A DNA stretch of 64,000 nt from Roseimaritima sediminicola. Lineage in GTDB: Bacteria > Planctomycetota > Planctomycetia > Pirellulales > Pirellulaceae. This document shows, piece by piece, positions 50,114 to 60,750 of this stretch; within the stretch, counting starts at the first letter, position 1; each line of letters starts with the position of its first letter. The position numbers and the translations under genes were made by a program. The stretch covers positions 1 to 64,000 of the forward strand of contig NZ_WIAD01000011.1 in NCBI RefSeq assembly GCF_009618275.1, in the 5' to 3' direction. The notes beneath the pieces are model-generated. The model did not search any database and was not told the origin of the DNA. It saw only the letters and a program-made list of their open reading frames with translations.

Positions 50114-51232
50114 GCCTTCGCTTTGGGTGCGGTGGACTTCGCGGGGTGGGTACTGGCCGGGGGCGTCTTCGGTGTAGTGCTGGGCAAGCGCGGCGTCGAA
50201 CGCTTCTCGCGATCGCATCCGCGTAAAGGAACTGCGGACCTCGTCCATCCGCGGGTGGCTGGCCGTGTACTTGATGCAGAACTTTCGCATCAATAACGGA
50301 GCTCGGTCCTCGCCGTAGGTCTGCTCGCACAGATCGAAGTGCTGCCGCATCACGTCGGCTTGCTGGTGCAGCGTGGGCGGGGGCGGCAGGGGTCGGCCCT
50401 CGGCGAGGGCTCGGGCCTGAGCGAAAATCCAGGGGTTGCCGATCGCGCCGCGAGCCACCGTGACGCCGTCGATCCCCGTCTCGGCGATCATCCGCAAACA
50501 GTCCTCGGCGCGAAACAGGTCGCCGCTGCCGAGCACGACGCGGTCCGGGCCGATGTGCTGTTTGACTTCCCGCAGAAACTCCCAGCGGCTCGGCCCGATG
50601 TACCGCTGCTCCACGGTCCGGCCGTGTACCGTCACCGCGGCGATGCCCGCGTCGAACCCGCCGTCGAGGATCTCGAAAAATTGGTCTCGCGACTGCTGGG
50701 TATCGTCGATGCCGCGGCGCATTTTCACGGTCACCGGGATGTGATCGGGTACCATGTCACGGGTGCGGCGAATGATCTCGATCGCCACGGCCGGCTGGGA
50801 GAGATGAAATCCGCCCCGGCAGCGCCCCAAAACCTTCTTCACCGGACAGCCGAAATTGATATCGATCACGTCGAATCCGGCTTCGACCAATCGCAGCGCC
50901 CCGGCCGCAAACTGCTCCGGTTCCGCTCCCATCAGCTGGCCGCCCACAGGAGCCTCGTCGGGATGAATCGTCAAAAAGTGCTTGGTTTTCTGCCGTTTCT
51001 TGACCGCCAGCAGAAACTGGTCCAGCATGACTTCACAGATCGCGTAGCCCGCGCCGTGGCGACGGGCGAGCAGCCGCATCGGCAGATCGCTGTAGCCCGA
51101 CAGGGCGGCCTGGACGATCGGGAAATCGATGGGCACGTTGCCGATGCGAAGCGGCTGGAGCGTTGGGAGCTGCGGAGCAGACGGGAAAGCGTTCATGTCC
51201 GGGGGCGAGTTTGTGTCCGGGGGCGCATTCAT
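50111..51232 (-). CDS. dusB: tRNA-dihydrouridine synthase
   Basis: A 373-residue protein (361 if it starts at ATG 51196; neither ATG has a good ribosome-binding site and the first codons are a repeated Ala/Pro-rich sequence). VQAALSGYSDLPMRLLARRHGA is the FMN-binding opening, DINFGCPVKKVLGRCRGG contains the catalytic Cys, and VHGRTVEQRYIGPSRWEFL and GSGDLF the tRNA- and FMN-binding loops. It reduces uridines in the tRNA D-loop using FMN and NADPH. DusB is the closest subgroup by eye. Its TAA is provided by the end of a repeat element. Confidence 0.88.
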   Translation of the reverse strand: MNAPPDTNSPPDMNAFPSAPQLPTLQPLRIGNVPIDFPIVQAALSGYSDLPMRLLARRHGAGYAICEVMLDQFLLAVKKRQKTKHFLTIHPDEAPVGGQLMGAEPEQFAAGALRLVEAGFDVIDINFGCPVKKVLGRCRGGFHLSQPAVAIEIIRRTRDMVPDHIPVTVKMRRGIDDTQQSRDQFFEILDGGFDAGIAAVTVHGRTVEQRYIGPSRWEFLREVKQHIGPDRVVLGSGDLFRAEDCLRMIAETGIDGVTVARGAIGNPWIFAQARALAEGRPLPPPPTLHQQADVMRQHFDLCEQTYGEDRAPLLMRKFCIKYTASHPRMDEVRSSFTRMRSREAFDAALAQHYTEDAPGQYPPREVHRTQSEG

Positions 51233-51300
51233 GGCCGGGGGCTTTGCGAGGCGGTAAATTCTTCACATGCTTTGTTGAACATAACGTGGGTCTTGTGGAC

Positions 51301-52425
51301 ATGTACATACTGCGAACTTGGTTGGCCATCGGGTTGCTGCTGGCCGCGACCGCTGATGCGAAGGAATCTGGCGTGAAATTGGAATCGGAAGCTTGGGGAA
51401 AAACCAACGAGGGCGAACCGGTCACTCGTTTTCGGCTGACCAACGCCCACGGCCACTCGGTGGCCCTGACCGACTGGGGCGCGACCCTGCTGGAAGTGGT
51501 CGTGCCGGATCGCGACGGCAACACGGCCAACGTCAATCTCGCCTTCGATTCCCTGGACGGCTACCTGGGCTCGCACCCGCACTTCGGCGGCACCATCGGC
51601 CGCTTTGCCAACCGCATCGCCAAGGGCCGTTTTGAGATCGACGGCAAGACGTACGAGCTGGTCACGAATAACGGCCCGAATCATCTGCACGGCGGCAGCG
51701 TCAGCTACGACCACCGGATGTGGCAAGCCGAACCGTTTGAGTCGACCGAATCGTCCGAGCTGGGGGCGGCGGGCGTGCGGTTCACCCTGGTCGATCCCGA
51801 CGGCTTTGAGGGCTACCCCGGCACCGTGACTGTGGTGACCGAGTACACCTGGAACGACGCCAACGAGCTGACGATCCGGTTCACCGCGACGACCGACGCG
51901 CCCACCCACATCAACCTGACCAACCACAGCTACTGGAACCTGGGCGGGGCCGGCAGCGGATCGGCCATGGACCACGTGGTGACGATCCACGCCGACCACT
52001 TTTTGGACGTCGACGCGACGCTGATCCCGACGGGCAAGCTGAGCGACGTGGCCGGCACGCCGCTGGACTTTAGCCGAGGCGAAACCCTGGGAGCTCGCCT
52101 GGATCAATTACCGGCGACCAAGGGCTACGACCACTGCTACGTCGTCAACGGCCACGCCGGGGTGCTGCGGCCGGCCGCTCGCGTTGTGGATCCGGACAGC
52201 GGCCGCGTCCTGGAAATCGAAACGACTCAGCCCGGCATGCAGCTGTACACGGCGAACCACCTGCCCGGCAACGCGTCCTCAGCCGGAGCCGGTGCGCACG
52301 AGGCGTTTTGCTTGGAGACTCAGCACTACCCGGACGCGCCCAACAAGCCGTCGTTCCCGAGCACGCTGCTGAAACCCGGCGCGACGCTGGAAGAGACGAC
52401 GGTGCACCGGTTTTCGGTGGAGTGA
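51301..52425 (+). CDS. galM: Secreted aldose 1-epimerase (galactose mutarotase)
   Basis: A 374-residue protein. ATG 51301 opens a signal peptide (MYILRTWLAIGLLLAATADA). Family blocks are LTDWGATLLEVVVPDRDG, FGGTIGRFANRIAKGRF, NHLHGGSVSYDHRMW, NLTNHSYWNLGG (catalytic His), YDHCYVV and EAFCLETQHYPDAPN (catalytic Glu). It interconverts alpha and beta anomers of aldoses. Export suggests that it works on sugars released outside the cytoplasm, in keeping with the polysaccharide enzymes elsewhere. It is divergent from dusB. Confidence 0.92.
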   Translation: MYILRTWLAIGLLLAATADAKESGVKLESEAWGKTNEGEPVTRFRLTNAHGHSVALTDWGATLLEVVVPDRDGNTANVNLAFDSLDGYLGSHPHFGGTIGRFANRIAKGRFEIDGKTYELVTNNGPNHLHGGSVSYDHRMWQAEPFESTESSELGAAGVRFTLVDPDGFEGYPGTVTVVTEYTWNDANELTIRFTATTDAPTHINLTNHSYWNLGGAGSGSAMDHVVTIHADHFLDVDATLIPTGKLSDVAGTPLDFSRGETLGARLDQLPATKGYDHCYVVNGHAGVLRPAARVVDPDSGRVLEIETTQPGMQLYTANHLPGNASSAGAGAHEAFCLETQHYPDAPNKPSFPSTLLKPGATLEETTVHRFSVE

Positions 52426-52432
52426 GTTGGGG

Positions 52433-52500
52433 GTTGGTTGTTGGTTGTCGGTTGTTGGTTGATGGTTGATGGTTGATGGTTGATGGTTGTTGGTTGTTGG
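52433..52500. repeat. TTGGTTG microsatellite downstream of galM
   Basis: Tandem TTGGTTG and TTGATGG units directly follow the epimerase gene. It is the third run of this motif in the window. Confidence 0.85.
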
Positions 52501-52742
52501 GGAGGTAGCTGAAGTCGCCAGACTTTGGGGGGGAGGCGGCGCGGCTGATTGCAAATTGCAAAATGAACATTGCAAATTGTTTATTGGGAAGGGGCGCTGG
52601 AGTCTAGCCTTTAGGCGATTGCAGACTGCCTGTTGGACGCGGGGCGGCTGAAGCCTGGACTCTGGCGCCTTGATGCTGACGCGTTCGGGTGCGGGTGCTG
52701 ACAGGCGGCGCCGCGCGATCATTCCCCCTCACCCCCGACCCC
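52501..52742. other. Intergenic region of dispersed repeats
   Basis: No gene is seen. There is a GTAGCTGAAGTCGCCAGACT-type dispersed motif near 52506, and a short direct repeat of GCAAATTG around 52551-52580. Confidence 0.5.
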
Positions 52743-53233
52743 TCTCCCCCGAAAGCCTGGCTCGCTTGGGCTCGCCAGGCGTTCGGGGGAGAGGGGAGAA
52801 AATGTTCGTGTGGGCGGGTTACCTCGGATTGCATCCGAGGCTATCGACTGCCATCGCTTCGCGATTCCGGCTGTCCGCTCATTGGCAACTAGCAACTGAC
52901 AGCCATCAACCAAAACGGGACTCGTTGCCTCGTCCACTACGGCCCCAACTCTGGCGAGTTCGGATGCGTTTGCTCGGCTACATGGCGGCGATCTTGGCTC
53001 ACCCCCGAACGCCTGGCTCGCTTGGGCTCGCCAGGCGTTCGGGGGAGAGGGGAGTAAATGTTCGTGTGGGCGGGCTACCTCGGATTGCATCCGAGGCTAT
53101 CGACTGCCATCGCTTCGCGATTCCGGCTGTCCGCTCATTGGTAACTAGCAACTGACAGCCATCGACCAAAACGGGACTCGTTGCCTCGTCCACTACGGTC
53201 CCAACTCTGGCGAGTTCGGATGCGTTTGCTCGG

Positions 53234-53254
<21 letters not shown>
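52743..53254. repeat. Tandem duplication of about 256 bp including the 3' end of gatB
   Basis: The segment ending near 52998 is repeated with a period of 256 bp up to about 53254. Each copy carries the long GGCTCGCTTGGGCTCGCC hairpin, the CATCCGAGGCTATCGACTG repeat, and then CATGGCGGCGAT.TTGGCT. In the right copy the last part is the true end of gatB; in the left copy (52981-52998) it is a duplicated gatB tail. Confidence 0.85.
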
Positions 53255-54723
<1,469 letters not shown>

Positions 54724-54727
<4 letters not shown>

Positions 54728-56220
54728 AGTTGCGGCCTCCGTCGATGATGGTCGGTGGCGTTTTGAAACACGGTGCCGGCTCGCAGCAAGGCGGCTTCGC
54801 CCAGCGGTGGAGCTTGCAGTTGCACGCCAAGGGGCAGATTGTTCTCGTCGTGGCCGGCGGGCAGCGAGATGGCGGGGATCCCGGCCAGGTTCGCGCCGAC
54901 GGTGAACTGGTCGCAGAGGTACATCTCCAGCGGATCGTCGACCTTCTCGCCCAGCGGGAAAGCGGGGCCCGGGGTGACGGGGCCGAGCAGCAGGTCGACC
55001 TTGCCGAAGGCCGCGTCGTAATCGTCGCGGATCAACCGCCGCACCTGCAGGGCTTTGGCGTAGTAGCGGTCGGCGTAGCCTTCGCTGAGCGAGTAGGTGC
55101 CCAGCATGATGCGGCGTTTGACCTCCGCCCCGAAGCCCTGATCGCGGCTCTGACAGTAGGTGGCCGTCAGCGGTCCGTGTTGCTGGGCCGCTTCGGCGGC
55201 CGGCTGGGCCCGGAAGCCGTAGTGCGCCCCGTCGTAGCGAGACAGGTTACTGCTGGCCTCACAGGGGGCGATGATGTAATAGGTCGGCACCCAGTACTTG
55301 GTCTGGTCGAAGTGCACGTCGACGACCTCGGCACCGGCCGCGGTCAATACGCCCACGGCGTCCAGCACGGCCTGGCGAGCCGGAGCGGCCAGTCGCTGGT
55401 GATCGACGTGTTCGCGGATGAGTCCGATTCGCAGCCCTTTGAGATCCGCGGTCGCGGCCGGCGAAACCGCAGCCAGATAATCCTCCACCGGAGCATCCAG
55501 CGAAGTGGAATCTCGCGGGTCGAAGCCGGCGAGGTGAGACAGCAGCAGGGCGTTGTCGGCCACGTCCCAGGCCAACGGTCCGACCTGATCGAGGCTGCTG
55601 GCGAAGGCGACCAACCCGTAGCGGCTGACCCGGCCGTAGGTCGGTTTCAACCCGGTGACGCCGCAGAACGCCGCGGGCTGGCGGATCGAGCCGCCGGTGT
55701 CGCTGCCGACGCTGAGCGGGACCACCGAAGCGGCGACCGCGGCGGCCGCACCGCCACTGCTGCCGCCGGGCGTGCAGGTCGAAGCCCAGGGATTGCGGGT
55801 GAGACCGAAGGCGCTGTTCTCGGTGCTGGCCCCCATCGCGAATTCGTCCATGTTCGTCTTGCCGACCAACAGAGCGTCGGCGGCGCGAAGCTGGGCGACG
55901 ACCGTGGCGTCGTAGGGCGACCGGAAATTTTCCAGCATCCGCGACGAGCACGTCGTGGGCATGTCGGTGGTGCAGAGCACGTCCTTGACGGCGACCGGGA
56001 TCCCGGCCAACGGTCCCAGCGGCTGGCCCTCGCGTCGCCGCCGGTCGATCGCTTCGGCCTGCTCGAGCAAGCGTTCATCAGGGCGATAGGTGAAGGCCGC
56101 CACGGTGGACTCGGTCGCCGCGGCACGCTCCAAGACGCTGCGGGCCACGTCGACGGCCGAGAGTTCGCCGCTGGCGAGCAGGGATTGCAGCGTAACGGCC
56201 GAATCGAGCGGGATAGTCAT
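54724..56220 (-). CDS. gatA: Aspartyl/glutamyl-tRNA amidotransferase subunit A
   Basis: A 498-residue amidase-signature protein. The Ser-cisSer-Lys triad is complete: K79 (VAVKDVL), S154 (GGSSGG) and S178 (SDTGGSIRQ). GatA releases ammonia from glutamine and channels it to GatB. It overlaps gatB by 4 nt. Upstream, 368 bp of repeats separate it from gatC, so gatA-gatB may rely on their own promoter or on read-through. Confidence 0.96.
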
Positions 56221-56588
56221 GAGGTAATCAAATCAAAGAGCGACGGGGAACAGACGCTGTAGCCGAAGTCGCCAGACTTTGGGCGTTAGAGACGCTGGAG
56301 TCTAGGCTTTAGCCGATTTTGTGGGGCAAGTTTTGTGGGCGGCCTGGGGTGACAACGCTTGGAGGCTGGACTCGGACGAATCAGCTTGGAGGCTGGACTC
56401 GGGTGAATCGCCTAAAGGCTAGACTCCAACGATCCAAATTCTGGCGAATTCGGCTGCGGGACAGGTTATTCCTCACAGGCTGGAAGCCTATACCACTGTT
56501 CACAGGCTGGAAGCCTATGCCACTGTTCACAGGCTGGAAGCCTATGCCACTGTTCACAGGCTGGAAGCCTATGCCACTGGTGCCCCGG
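56221..56588. other. Repeat-filled gap between gatC and gatA
   Basis: These 368 bp contain a GTAGCCGAAGTCGCCAGACT-type repeat (about 56260), several GGAGGCTGGACTCG repeats (56360-56430) and the 27-bp tandem array (56474-56580). No gene is present. In most genomes these genes are adjacent or close. Confidence 0.8.
56474..56580. repeat. Four tandem copies of a 27-bp repeat
   Basis: The unit begins CACAGGCTGGAAGCCTATGC and ends CACTGTT; starts are at 56474, 56501, 56528 and 56555. The first copy has one change. Each unit contains the small inverted motif AGGCT-GGA-AGCCT. Single copies occur near 63640 and, inverted, near 61-85. Confidence 0.9.
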
Positions 56589-56879
56589 CTAGGACGGCAG
56601 CACGGGGGGGACGAGGAAGCATTCGTCGTCGGCCAGGGGGGCGTTGGCCAGCGCCTGCTCGCGCGAGAGCCCGGGCTGGACGACGTCGGCGATCCAGCGG
56701 TTATTGACGTCCAGCGCCGTCGTCATCGGCTCGACACCCTCGGTATCGAGCTCGGCCAGTTGTTCCACAAAACCCAGGATTCGCTCGAGCTGTGGACCGA
56801 GCGTCTGGACCTCCTGGTCGGTCAATTCCAACCGGGCCAGGTAGGCCAGTTTGCGGATGTCGTCGTCGGAAAACGCCAT
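56589..56879 (-). CDS. gatC: Aspartyl/glutamyl-tRNA amidotransferase subunit C
   Basis: A 96-residue protein of usual length. MAFSDDDIRKLAYLARLELTDQEVQTLGPQLERILGFVEQL and the following DTEGVEPMTTALD are the GatC helices and the belt that wraps GatA; LADDECFLVPPVLPS is the usual C-terminus. It stabilises the GatA-GatB complex. It lies 2 nt downstream of rpmB on the same strand. Confidence 0.95.
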   Translation of the reverse strand: MAFSDDDIRKLAYLARLELTDQEVQTLGPQLERILGFVEQLAELDTEGVEPMTTALDVNNRWIADVVQPGLSREQALANAPLADDECFLVPPVLPS

Positions 56880-56881
56880 GG

Positions 56882-57160
56882 CTACTTCTTCGCCGGCTTC
56901 TTATCACCCAGCTCGAAGGGCTTGACCTTGACGGCCTTCCGGACGGCTCCGCTGCGGATGCACGAGGTGCAAACACGCATCGTTTTGTTCTGGCCGCCGG
57001 GTGTGGTCACATGCACCTTCTGCAGGTTGGGGACGAATTTTCGTCGCGTGATCCCCGTGATCTTGGTACCGACGCCACCCAGGTACTTGGCTTTACCGCG
57101 GGTTTCGACACGATTGCCCATCTGGACTTTCTTGCCGCAGGATTCGCATTGGCGGGCCAT
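56882..57160 (-). CDS. rpmB: Ribosomal protein bL28
   Basis: A 92-residue protein. MARQCESCGKKVQMGNRV and KTMRVCTSCIRSG carry two Cys pairs (C5/C8 and C64/C67), marking the zinc-binding form of bL28. TRRKFVPNLQKVHV is the rRNA-binding core. The Lys-rich tail is a normal variation. It is first in the rpmB-gatC unit. Confidence 0.95.
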   Translation of the reverse strand: MARQCESCGKKVQMGNRVETRGKAKYLGGVGTKITGITRRKFVPNLQKVHVTTPGGQNKTMRVCTSCIRSGAVRKAVKVKPFELGDKKPAKK

Positions 57161-57710
57161 GAGTGTTCTCCGACGTTCTTACAAACAATAAACGGTGTGG
57201 AAGATAGATTCTTATTGGCTTTACAGCGTCACTGCCGCACCGTTGGGGGCGAGAGCACGCTGGGTTGGGCGAGCAGTTCGAAATCGGTTCGAATTTTTCG
57301 AAGCTCAAGAGTATACCGCGATCGACCTCGTGTACAACCGCGGAAATCCCGCCATAGCCAGCGGCACCTCAGGCTCGCGTCTGGGCTACCGCATGTCGCC
57401 ACTGCCGTGACTGCTGCGTCCGAACTTCGCACGCCAACCATAGAGTCCGTTAGAGTCAGCAAATCTCAAATCGAGCACGAGCACAATTAGATCTCGCTTC
57501 TCGCTTCTCGCCACTCGCTTCCTCCAAGCTCTGGCGAGATCAGCTACCAACGAACTCATGGGCCGGCCCAACTTCTTTCGCAGAAGACCGAAATTAATTT
57601 CCATTTTCGCTCAGCTTCCCGGGGGCGGCTCCCGATAACCCTCATAGCTCGCCTGACCGGCACAGTTTGCCAATCCGAGCCAACTGCGTTCAACCGTTGT
57701 CATAGAAACC
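57161..57710. other. Intergenic region, no gene seen
   Basis: This 550-bp stretch separates the divergent rpmB and lipoprotein genes. It contains CTCGCTTCTCGCTTCTCGCC-type short repeats near 57491-57520 and a CTCTGGCGAGATCAGCTACC motif near 57530-57550 that also occurs near 20255. No convincing coding sequence or RNA gene was found. Confidence 0.5.
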
Positions 57711-58253
57711 ATGCTGCGACCCTTCGCCCACACCCTGCCGCTTGCCCTCGCCCTGCTGGCGTCCAGCACCGGGTGCACGCTCGTCCAGTCGCCGGGCAAG
57801 CGTGCCCTGAGCGACGCGACAGGCTCGCCGCTGGCCGGCAACGCGTCCCTGGAACAATTGCAGGCGGGTGGATCGACCGAGGTTTTCCAGCGGATCAAAC
57901 AGGCCAAGAAACAGAATTCGATCGTGCTGCAGATCGAGGGCGACGCCCAACCGATCCGCGTGCTGCCGCTGCCGCCCGAAGGCAAAACGGTTTACGTCAG
58001 CGACCTGCTGGACCAAACCGAAGTCGGGTCGCTGTTTGGCGGCATGCAGGTCCGCGTCTTCCGGGACTCGAAAACCCAGATGGACGGCGTGCGGATGGAC
58101 GTGCAGATGGAAGGCAAAGAGGTCCGTCCCGAGAGCGACTACGCCCTCCGGCCGGGCGACCGGATCCAGATCCGCAAACACGAAACAACGCTGCTGCAGC
58201 GACTGTTCGGGGACATGGTGCCCAAGAACACAGTGCGAGCGATCGGCGGCTGA
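57711..58253 (+). CDS. Lipoprotein with SLBB-like domain
   Basis: A 180-residue protein. MLRPFAHTLPLALALLASSTGC is a lipoprotein signal with lipobox SSTGC. The rest (IVLQIEGDAQPIRVLPLPPEGKTVYVSDLLDQTEV...VRPESDYALRPGDRIQIRKHETT) resembles the ubiquitin-like SLBB fold of polysaccharide-export proteins, ending in the LRPGDRI motif common in those. It is probably membrane anchored. Role unknown; a link to envelope or polymer export is inferred from the fold. Confidence 0.75.
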   Translation: MLRPFAHTLPLALALLASSTGCTLVQSPGKRALSDATGSPLAGNASLEQLQAGGSTEVFQRIKQAKKQNSIVLQIEGDAQPIRVLPLPPEGKTVYVSDLLDQTEVGSLFGGMQVRVFRDSKTQMDGVRMDVQMEGKEVRPESDYALRPGDRIQIRKHETTLLQRLFGDMVPKNTVRAIGG

Positions 58254-58341
58254 GAGATCTGAGACTGGAGATTGGAGATTGGAGATTTTGAGGTTTGAGA
58301 TTTTGACAGCGTAATCGGGGGGGCCCGAGAGCCGGTGGAAA

Positions 58342-58381
58342 ATCGCTCGCGAGGTAGGTTGCAAACTACCTCGCGAGCGAT
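58342..58381 (+). terminator. Strong GC-rich hairpin after the lipoprotein gene
   Basis: A perfect 16-bp inverted repeat (ATCGCTCGCGAGGTAG paired with CTACCTCGCGAGCGAT) with an 8-nt loop lies 88 bp after the stop. There is no T tract, so it may be a processing or Rho-linked site, or a dispersed repeat. Confidence 0.45.
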
Positions 58382-58537
58382 AGGCATTTGGAGAGAGCCG
58401 GCAAATTCGCAGTATTCTGCGAGGAAAACGCCAGAACCGGCAAATTCCGGCTTGCCGCATTCGGCGGGATCGCTAAACTCTGCCCTTCTCTTGCCTCACA
58501 TGGCGTGGCGAACACGCGGTTGTGAAGCGAGGGATTG

Positions 58538-58610
58538 GCCAGCGTAGCTCAGTTGGCAGAGCAGCTGATTTGTAATCAGCAGGTCGTGGGTTCGAACCCC
58601 TCCGCTGGCT
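58538..58610 (+). tRNA. tRNA-Thr (anticodon TGT)
   Basis: GCCAGCG pairs with CGCTGGC as acceptor stem. The anticodon arm is GCTGA-TTTGTAA-TCAGC with TGT. D arm and T arm (GTGGGTTCGAACCCC) are standard; CCA is not encoded. It opens the Thr-Tyr-Gly-Thr-tuf cluster, in the same order as the E. coli tufB locus. Confidence 0.95.
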
Positions 58611-58761
58611 CTGTCGAGGGCTGTCGAGTGTCCACGTTTTTTTGCTTCGGCGGGCTTAGGCCGGCTTGCAAAAGACGGGGTCAAGCAGGCACAATTCGAA
58701 ACAACCCAAAGCGGTTTGCCGTTGCTTGTTCGTCTGACGAGAGGCGGCGAGGCTGTTTTGC

Positions 58762-58843
58762 GGGGGGTTGCCCGAGTGGTTAAAGGGGGCGGACTGTAAA
58801 TCCGCTGACATTGTCTACATAGGTTCGAATCCTATACCCCCCA
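58762..58843 (+). tRNA. tRNA-Tyr (anticodon GTA)
   Basis: GGGGGGT pairs with ACCCCCC. The anticodon arm is GCGGA-CTGTAAA-TCCGC with GTA. A long variable arm (TGACATTGTCTA region) marks a type II tRNA, as expected for bacterial tRNA-Tyr. CCA is not encoded. Confidence 0.95.
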
Positions 58844-58951
58844 TTTTTGTTGCTTGGCAGCTGCTCGTTTTTTTTGAGCAAGTGTCGAGCGGTGCCGTGG
58901 CCCGGTCGGCGGGAGCCAGCGATGGTTCACGCGTGAGGATGCCGGGTCGAC

Positions 58952-59022
58952 GCGGGTGTAGCTCAATGGTAGAGCAGCAGCCTTCCAAGCTGAATACGAG
59001 GGTTCGATTCCCTTCACCCGCT
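58952..59022 (+). tRNA. tRNA-Gly (anticodon TCC)
   Basis: GCGGGTG pairs with CACCCGC. The anticodon loop CTTCCAA contains TCC. The D loop (AGCTCAATGGTAGAGC) is short, as usual for tRNA-Gly. CCA is not encoded. Confidence 0.95.
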
Positions 59023-59027
59023 TTTCG

Positions 59028-59099
59028 CTGTTGTAGCTCAGTTGGTAGAGCACATCCTTGGTAAGGATGAGGTCATGGGTTCAAGTCCCATCAACAGCT
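59028..59099 (+). tRNA. tRNA-Thr (anticodon GGT)
   Basis: GCTGTTG pairs with CAACAGC. The anticodon arm is CATCC-TTGGTAA-GGATG with GGT. Only 5 nt separate it from tRNA-Gly, so both are cut from one transcript that probably runs into tuf. Confidence 0.95.
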
Positions 59100-59241
59100 C
59101 TTTTTTCCGTTTTTTGTGTTAACTGGCGCGGCCGCGGTTTTTTCGGTTGACGTTGCGGTGTGAAAGCAGCGCGAGAGAACGTGCGGATGTCGCGGGGCGT
59201 TCCCGTTCGGCAAGCCAGTCAGATGGTTGCAGGTGAAAACA

Positions 59242-60438
59242 ATGGCTAAGGCAACTTTCGAGCGTACCAAACCACACGTCAACGTGGGAACGATCGGTCA
59301 CATTGACCATGGTAAAACGACCACCACTGGAGCGATTCTGGCTGTGCAAGCCGCCAAGGGTCTTGCCGAAGCTAAGAATTATTCGGATATCGCCAAAGGC
59401 GGTACCGTCCGTGACCAGACCAAGACCGTGACGATCGCCGTGGCTCACGTCGAGTACGAGACGGACACCCGTCACTACGCTCACATCGACTGCCCCGGCC
59501 ACGCCGACTTTATCAAGAACATGATCACCGGTGCCGCCCAGATGGACGGTGCGATCCTGGTGGTCAGCGCCGCCGACGGCCCGATGCCGCAGACCAAAGA
59601 GCACGTCCTGTTGGCTCGCCAGGTCGGCGTGCCCTACATCGTTGTGTTCCTGAACAAGTGCGACCTGGTCGACGACGAAGAGCTGTTGGAACTGGTCGAA
59701 CTGGAAGCTCGCGAACTGCTGAGCAAGTACGACTTCCCCGGCGACGACCTGCCGGTCGTCCGCGGCAGTGCTCTGCCGGCCTACAACAATCCTTCGGATC
59801 CCGAAGCCAGCAAGTGCATCAGCGAGCTGATGGACGCCCTGGACAGCTACATCCCCGAGCCCAAGCGGGAAGAAGACAAGCCGTTCCTGATGGCCATCGA
59901 GGACGTGTTCTCGATCGAAGGTCGTGGAACCGTGGCCACGGGTCGTATCGAGCGTGGCGTGATCAAAGTTGGCGAAGAAGTCGCCATCGTGGGTCTGGCC
60001 GAAGAGCCCGTGAAGACCACCTGCACGGGTGTGGAAATGTTCCGCAAGGAACTGGGCATCGGCAAAGCGGGCGACAACGTCGGCTGCCTGCTGCGTGGCG
60101 TCAAGCGTGACGACATCCAGCGTGGCCAGGTGCTGGCCAAGCCGGGCAGCATCACCCCGCACACCAAGTTCGAAGCCGAAGTTTACTGCTTGAGCAAAGA
60201 CGAAGGTGGCCGCCACACGCCCTTCTTCAGCGGTTACCGCCCGCAGTTCTACTTCCGCACGACCGACGTGACCGGCACGGCCAACTTGATCGACGCCGAA
60301 ATGTGCATGCCTGGCGACAACGTCAAGGTTTCGGTCGAATTGCACAAGCCGATCGCTATGGACGACGGTGTCCGCTTCGCCATTCGCGAAGGCGGCCGCA
60401 CGGTGGGTTCGGGCGTGGTTTCGAAGATCGTCGAGTAA
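59242..60438 (+). CDS. tuf: Elongation factor Tu
   Basis: A 398-residue protein; ATG 59242 follows AGGTG at 7 nt. G1 is GHIDHGKT (19-26), G3 DCPGH (83-87) and G4 NKCD (138-141). Domains II and III are complete ([40 protein letters not shown]). It delivers aminoacyl-tRNA to the ribosome with GTP. The switch I segment reads [20 protein letters not shown]: the common ARGITI is replaced by TKTVTI, keeping the Mg-binding Thr (T64). It is placed in the conserved tRNA-tuf-secE-nusG order. Confidence 0.97.
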   Translation: MAKATFERTKPHVNVGTIGHIDHGKTTTTGAILAVQAAKGLAEAKNYSDIAKGGTVRDQTKTVTIAVAHVEYETDTRHYAHIDCPGHADFIKNMITGAAQMDGAILVVSAADGPMPQTKEHVLLARQVGVPYIVVFLNKCDLVDDEELLELVELEARELLSKYDFPGDDLPVVRGSALPAYNNPSDPEASKCISELMDALDSYIPEPKREEDKPFLMAIEDVFSIEGRGTVATGRIERGVIKVGEEVAIVGLAEEPVKTTCTGVEMFRKELGIGKAGDNVGCLLRGVKRDDIQRGQVLAKPGSITPHTKFEAEVYCLSKDEGGRHTPFFSGYRPQFYFRTTDVTGTANLIDAEMCMPGDNVKVSVELHKPIAMDDGVRFAIREGGRTVGSGVVSKIVE

Positions 60439-60511
60439 TCGACGGCTTTGACAAGTCAGGCCTTTTGTCGAGCGACGCAAAGCGTGTCGCTTCGGGCCAT
60501 GCCTCGCCTTG

Positions 60512-60544
60512 GGTTCCGCAAACGGTTTTGTGCCTTGCGGAACC
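60512..60544 (+). terminator. Hairpin between tuf and tRNA-Trp
   Basis: A perfect 10-bp stem (GGTTCCGCAA paired with TTGCGGAACC) with a 13-nt loop lies 74 bp after tuf. There is no T tract directly after it. It may attenuate transcription or protect the tuf message end. Confidence 0.5.
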
Positions 60545-60635
60545 GGCCGGGCAGAGCGTATAAAAGGCAGACCAGATGAATCCTGATGCCAAGCCGGACG
60601 CCGCTGCGGGTGCCGGCTTGTTATTTGGACGTTCC

Positions 60636-60708
60636 AGGGGTGTAGCTCAATTGGCAGAGCACTGGTTTCCAAAACCAGCGGTTGCGAGTTCAAGTCCCGC
60701 CGCCCCTG
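60636..60708 (+). tRNA. tRNA-Trp (anticodon CCA)
   Basis: AGGGGTG pairs with CGCCCCT. The anticodon arm is CTGGT-TTCCAAA-ACCAG with CCA. It lies between tuf and secE, a common position in bacteria. The 3' CCA is not encoded. Confidence 0.95.
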
Positions 60709-60750
60709 CTTAGATTTCTAATTCATTCGTTCTCCCAGGAGACAGGATCG

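Noticed and set aside
54730-56262. 510-codon open frame opposite gatA
   Set aside because: GatA has its full catalytic triad in the other strand; the opposite frame is low-complexity Gly/Arg/Val sequence caused by GC bias.
56474-56580. Possible CRISPR array (four 27-bp repeats)
   Set aside because: The repeats are directly adjacent with no spacers, and no cas genes are present in the window.
59119-60693. Long open frame of 524 codons on the strand opposite tuf
   Set aside because: It is the antisense shadow of a highly expressed, codon-biased gene and contains no recognisable domain.
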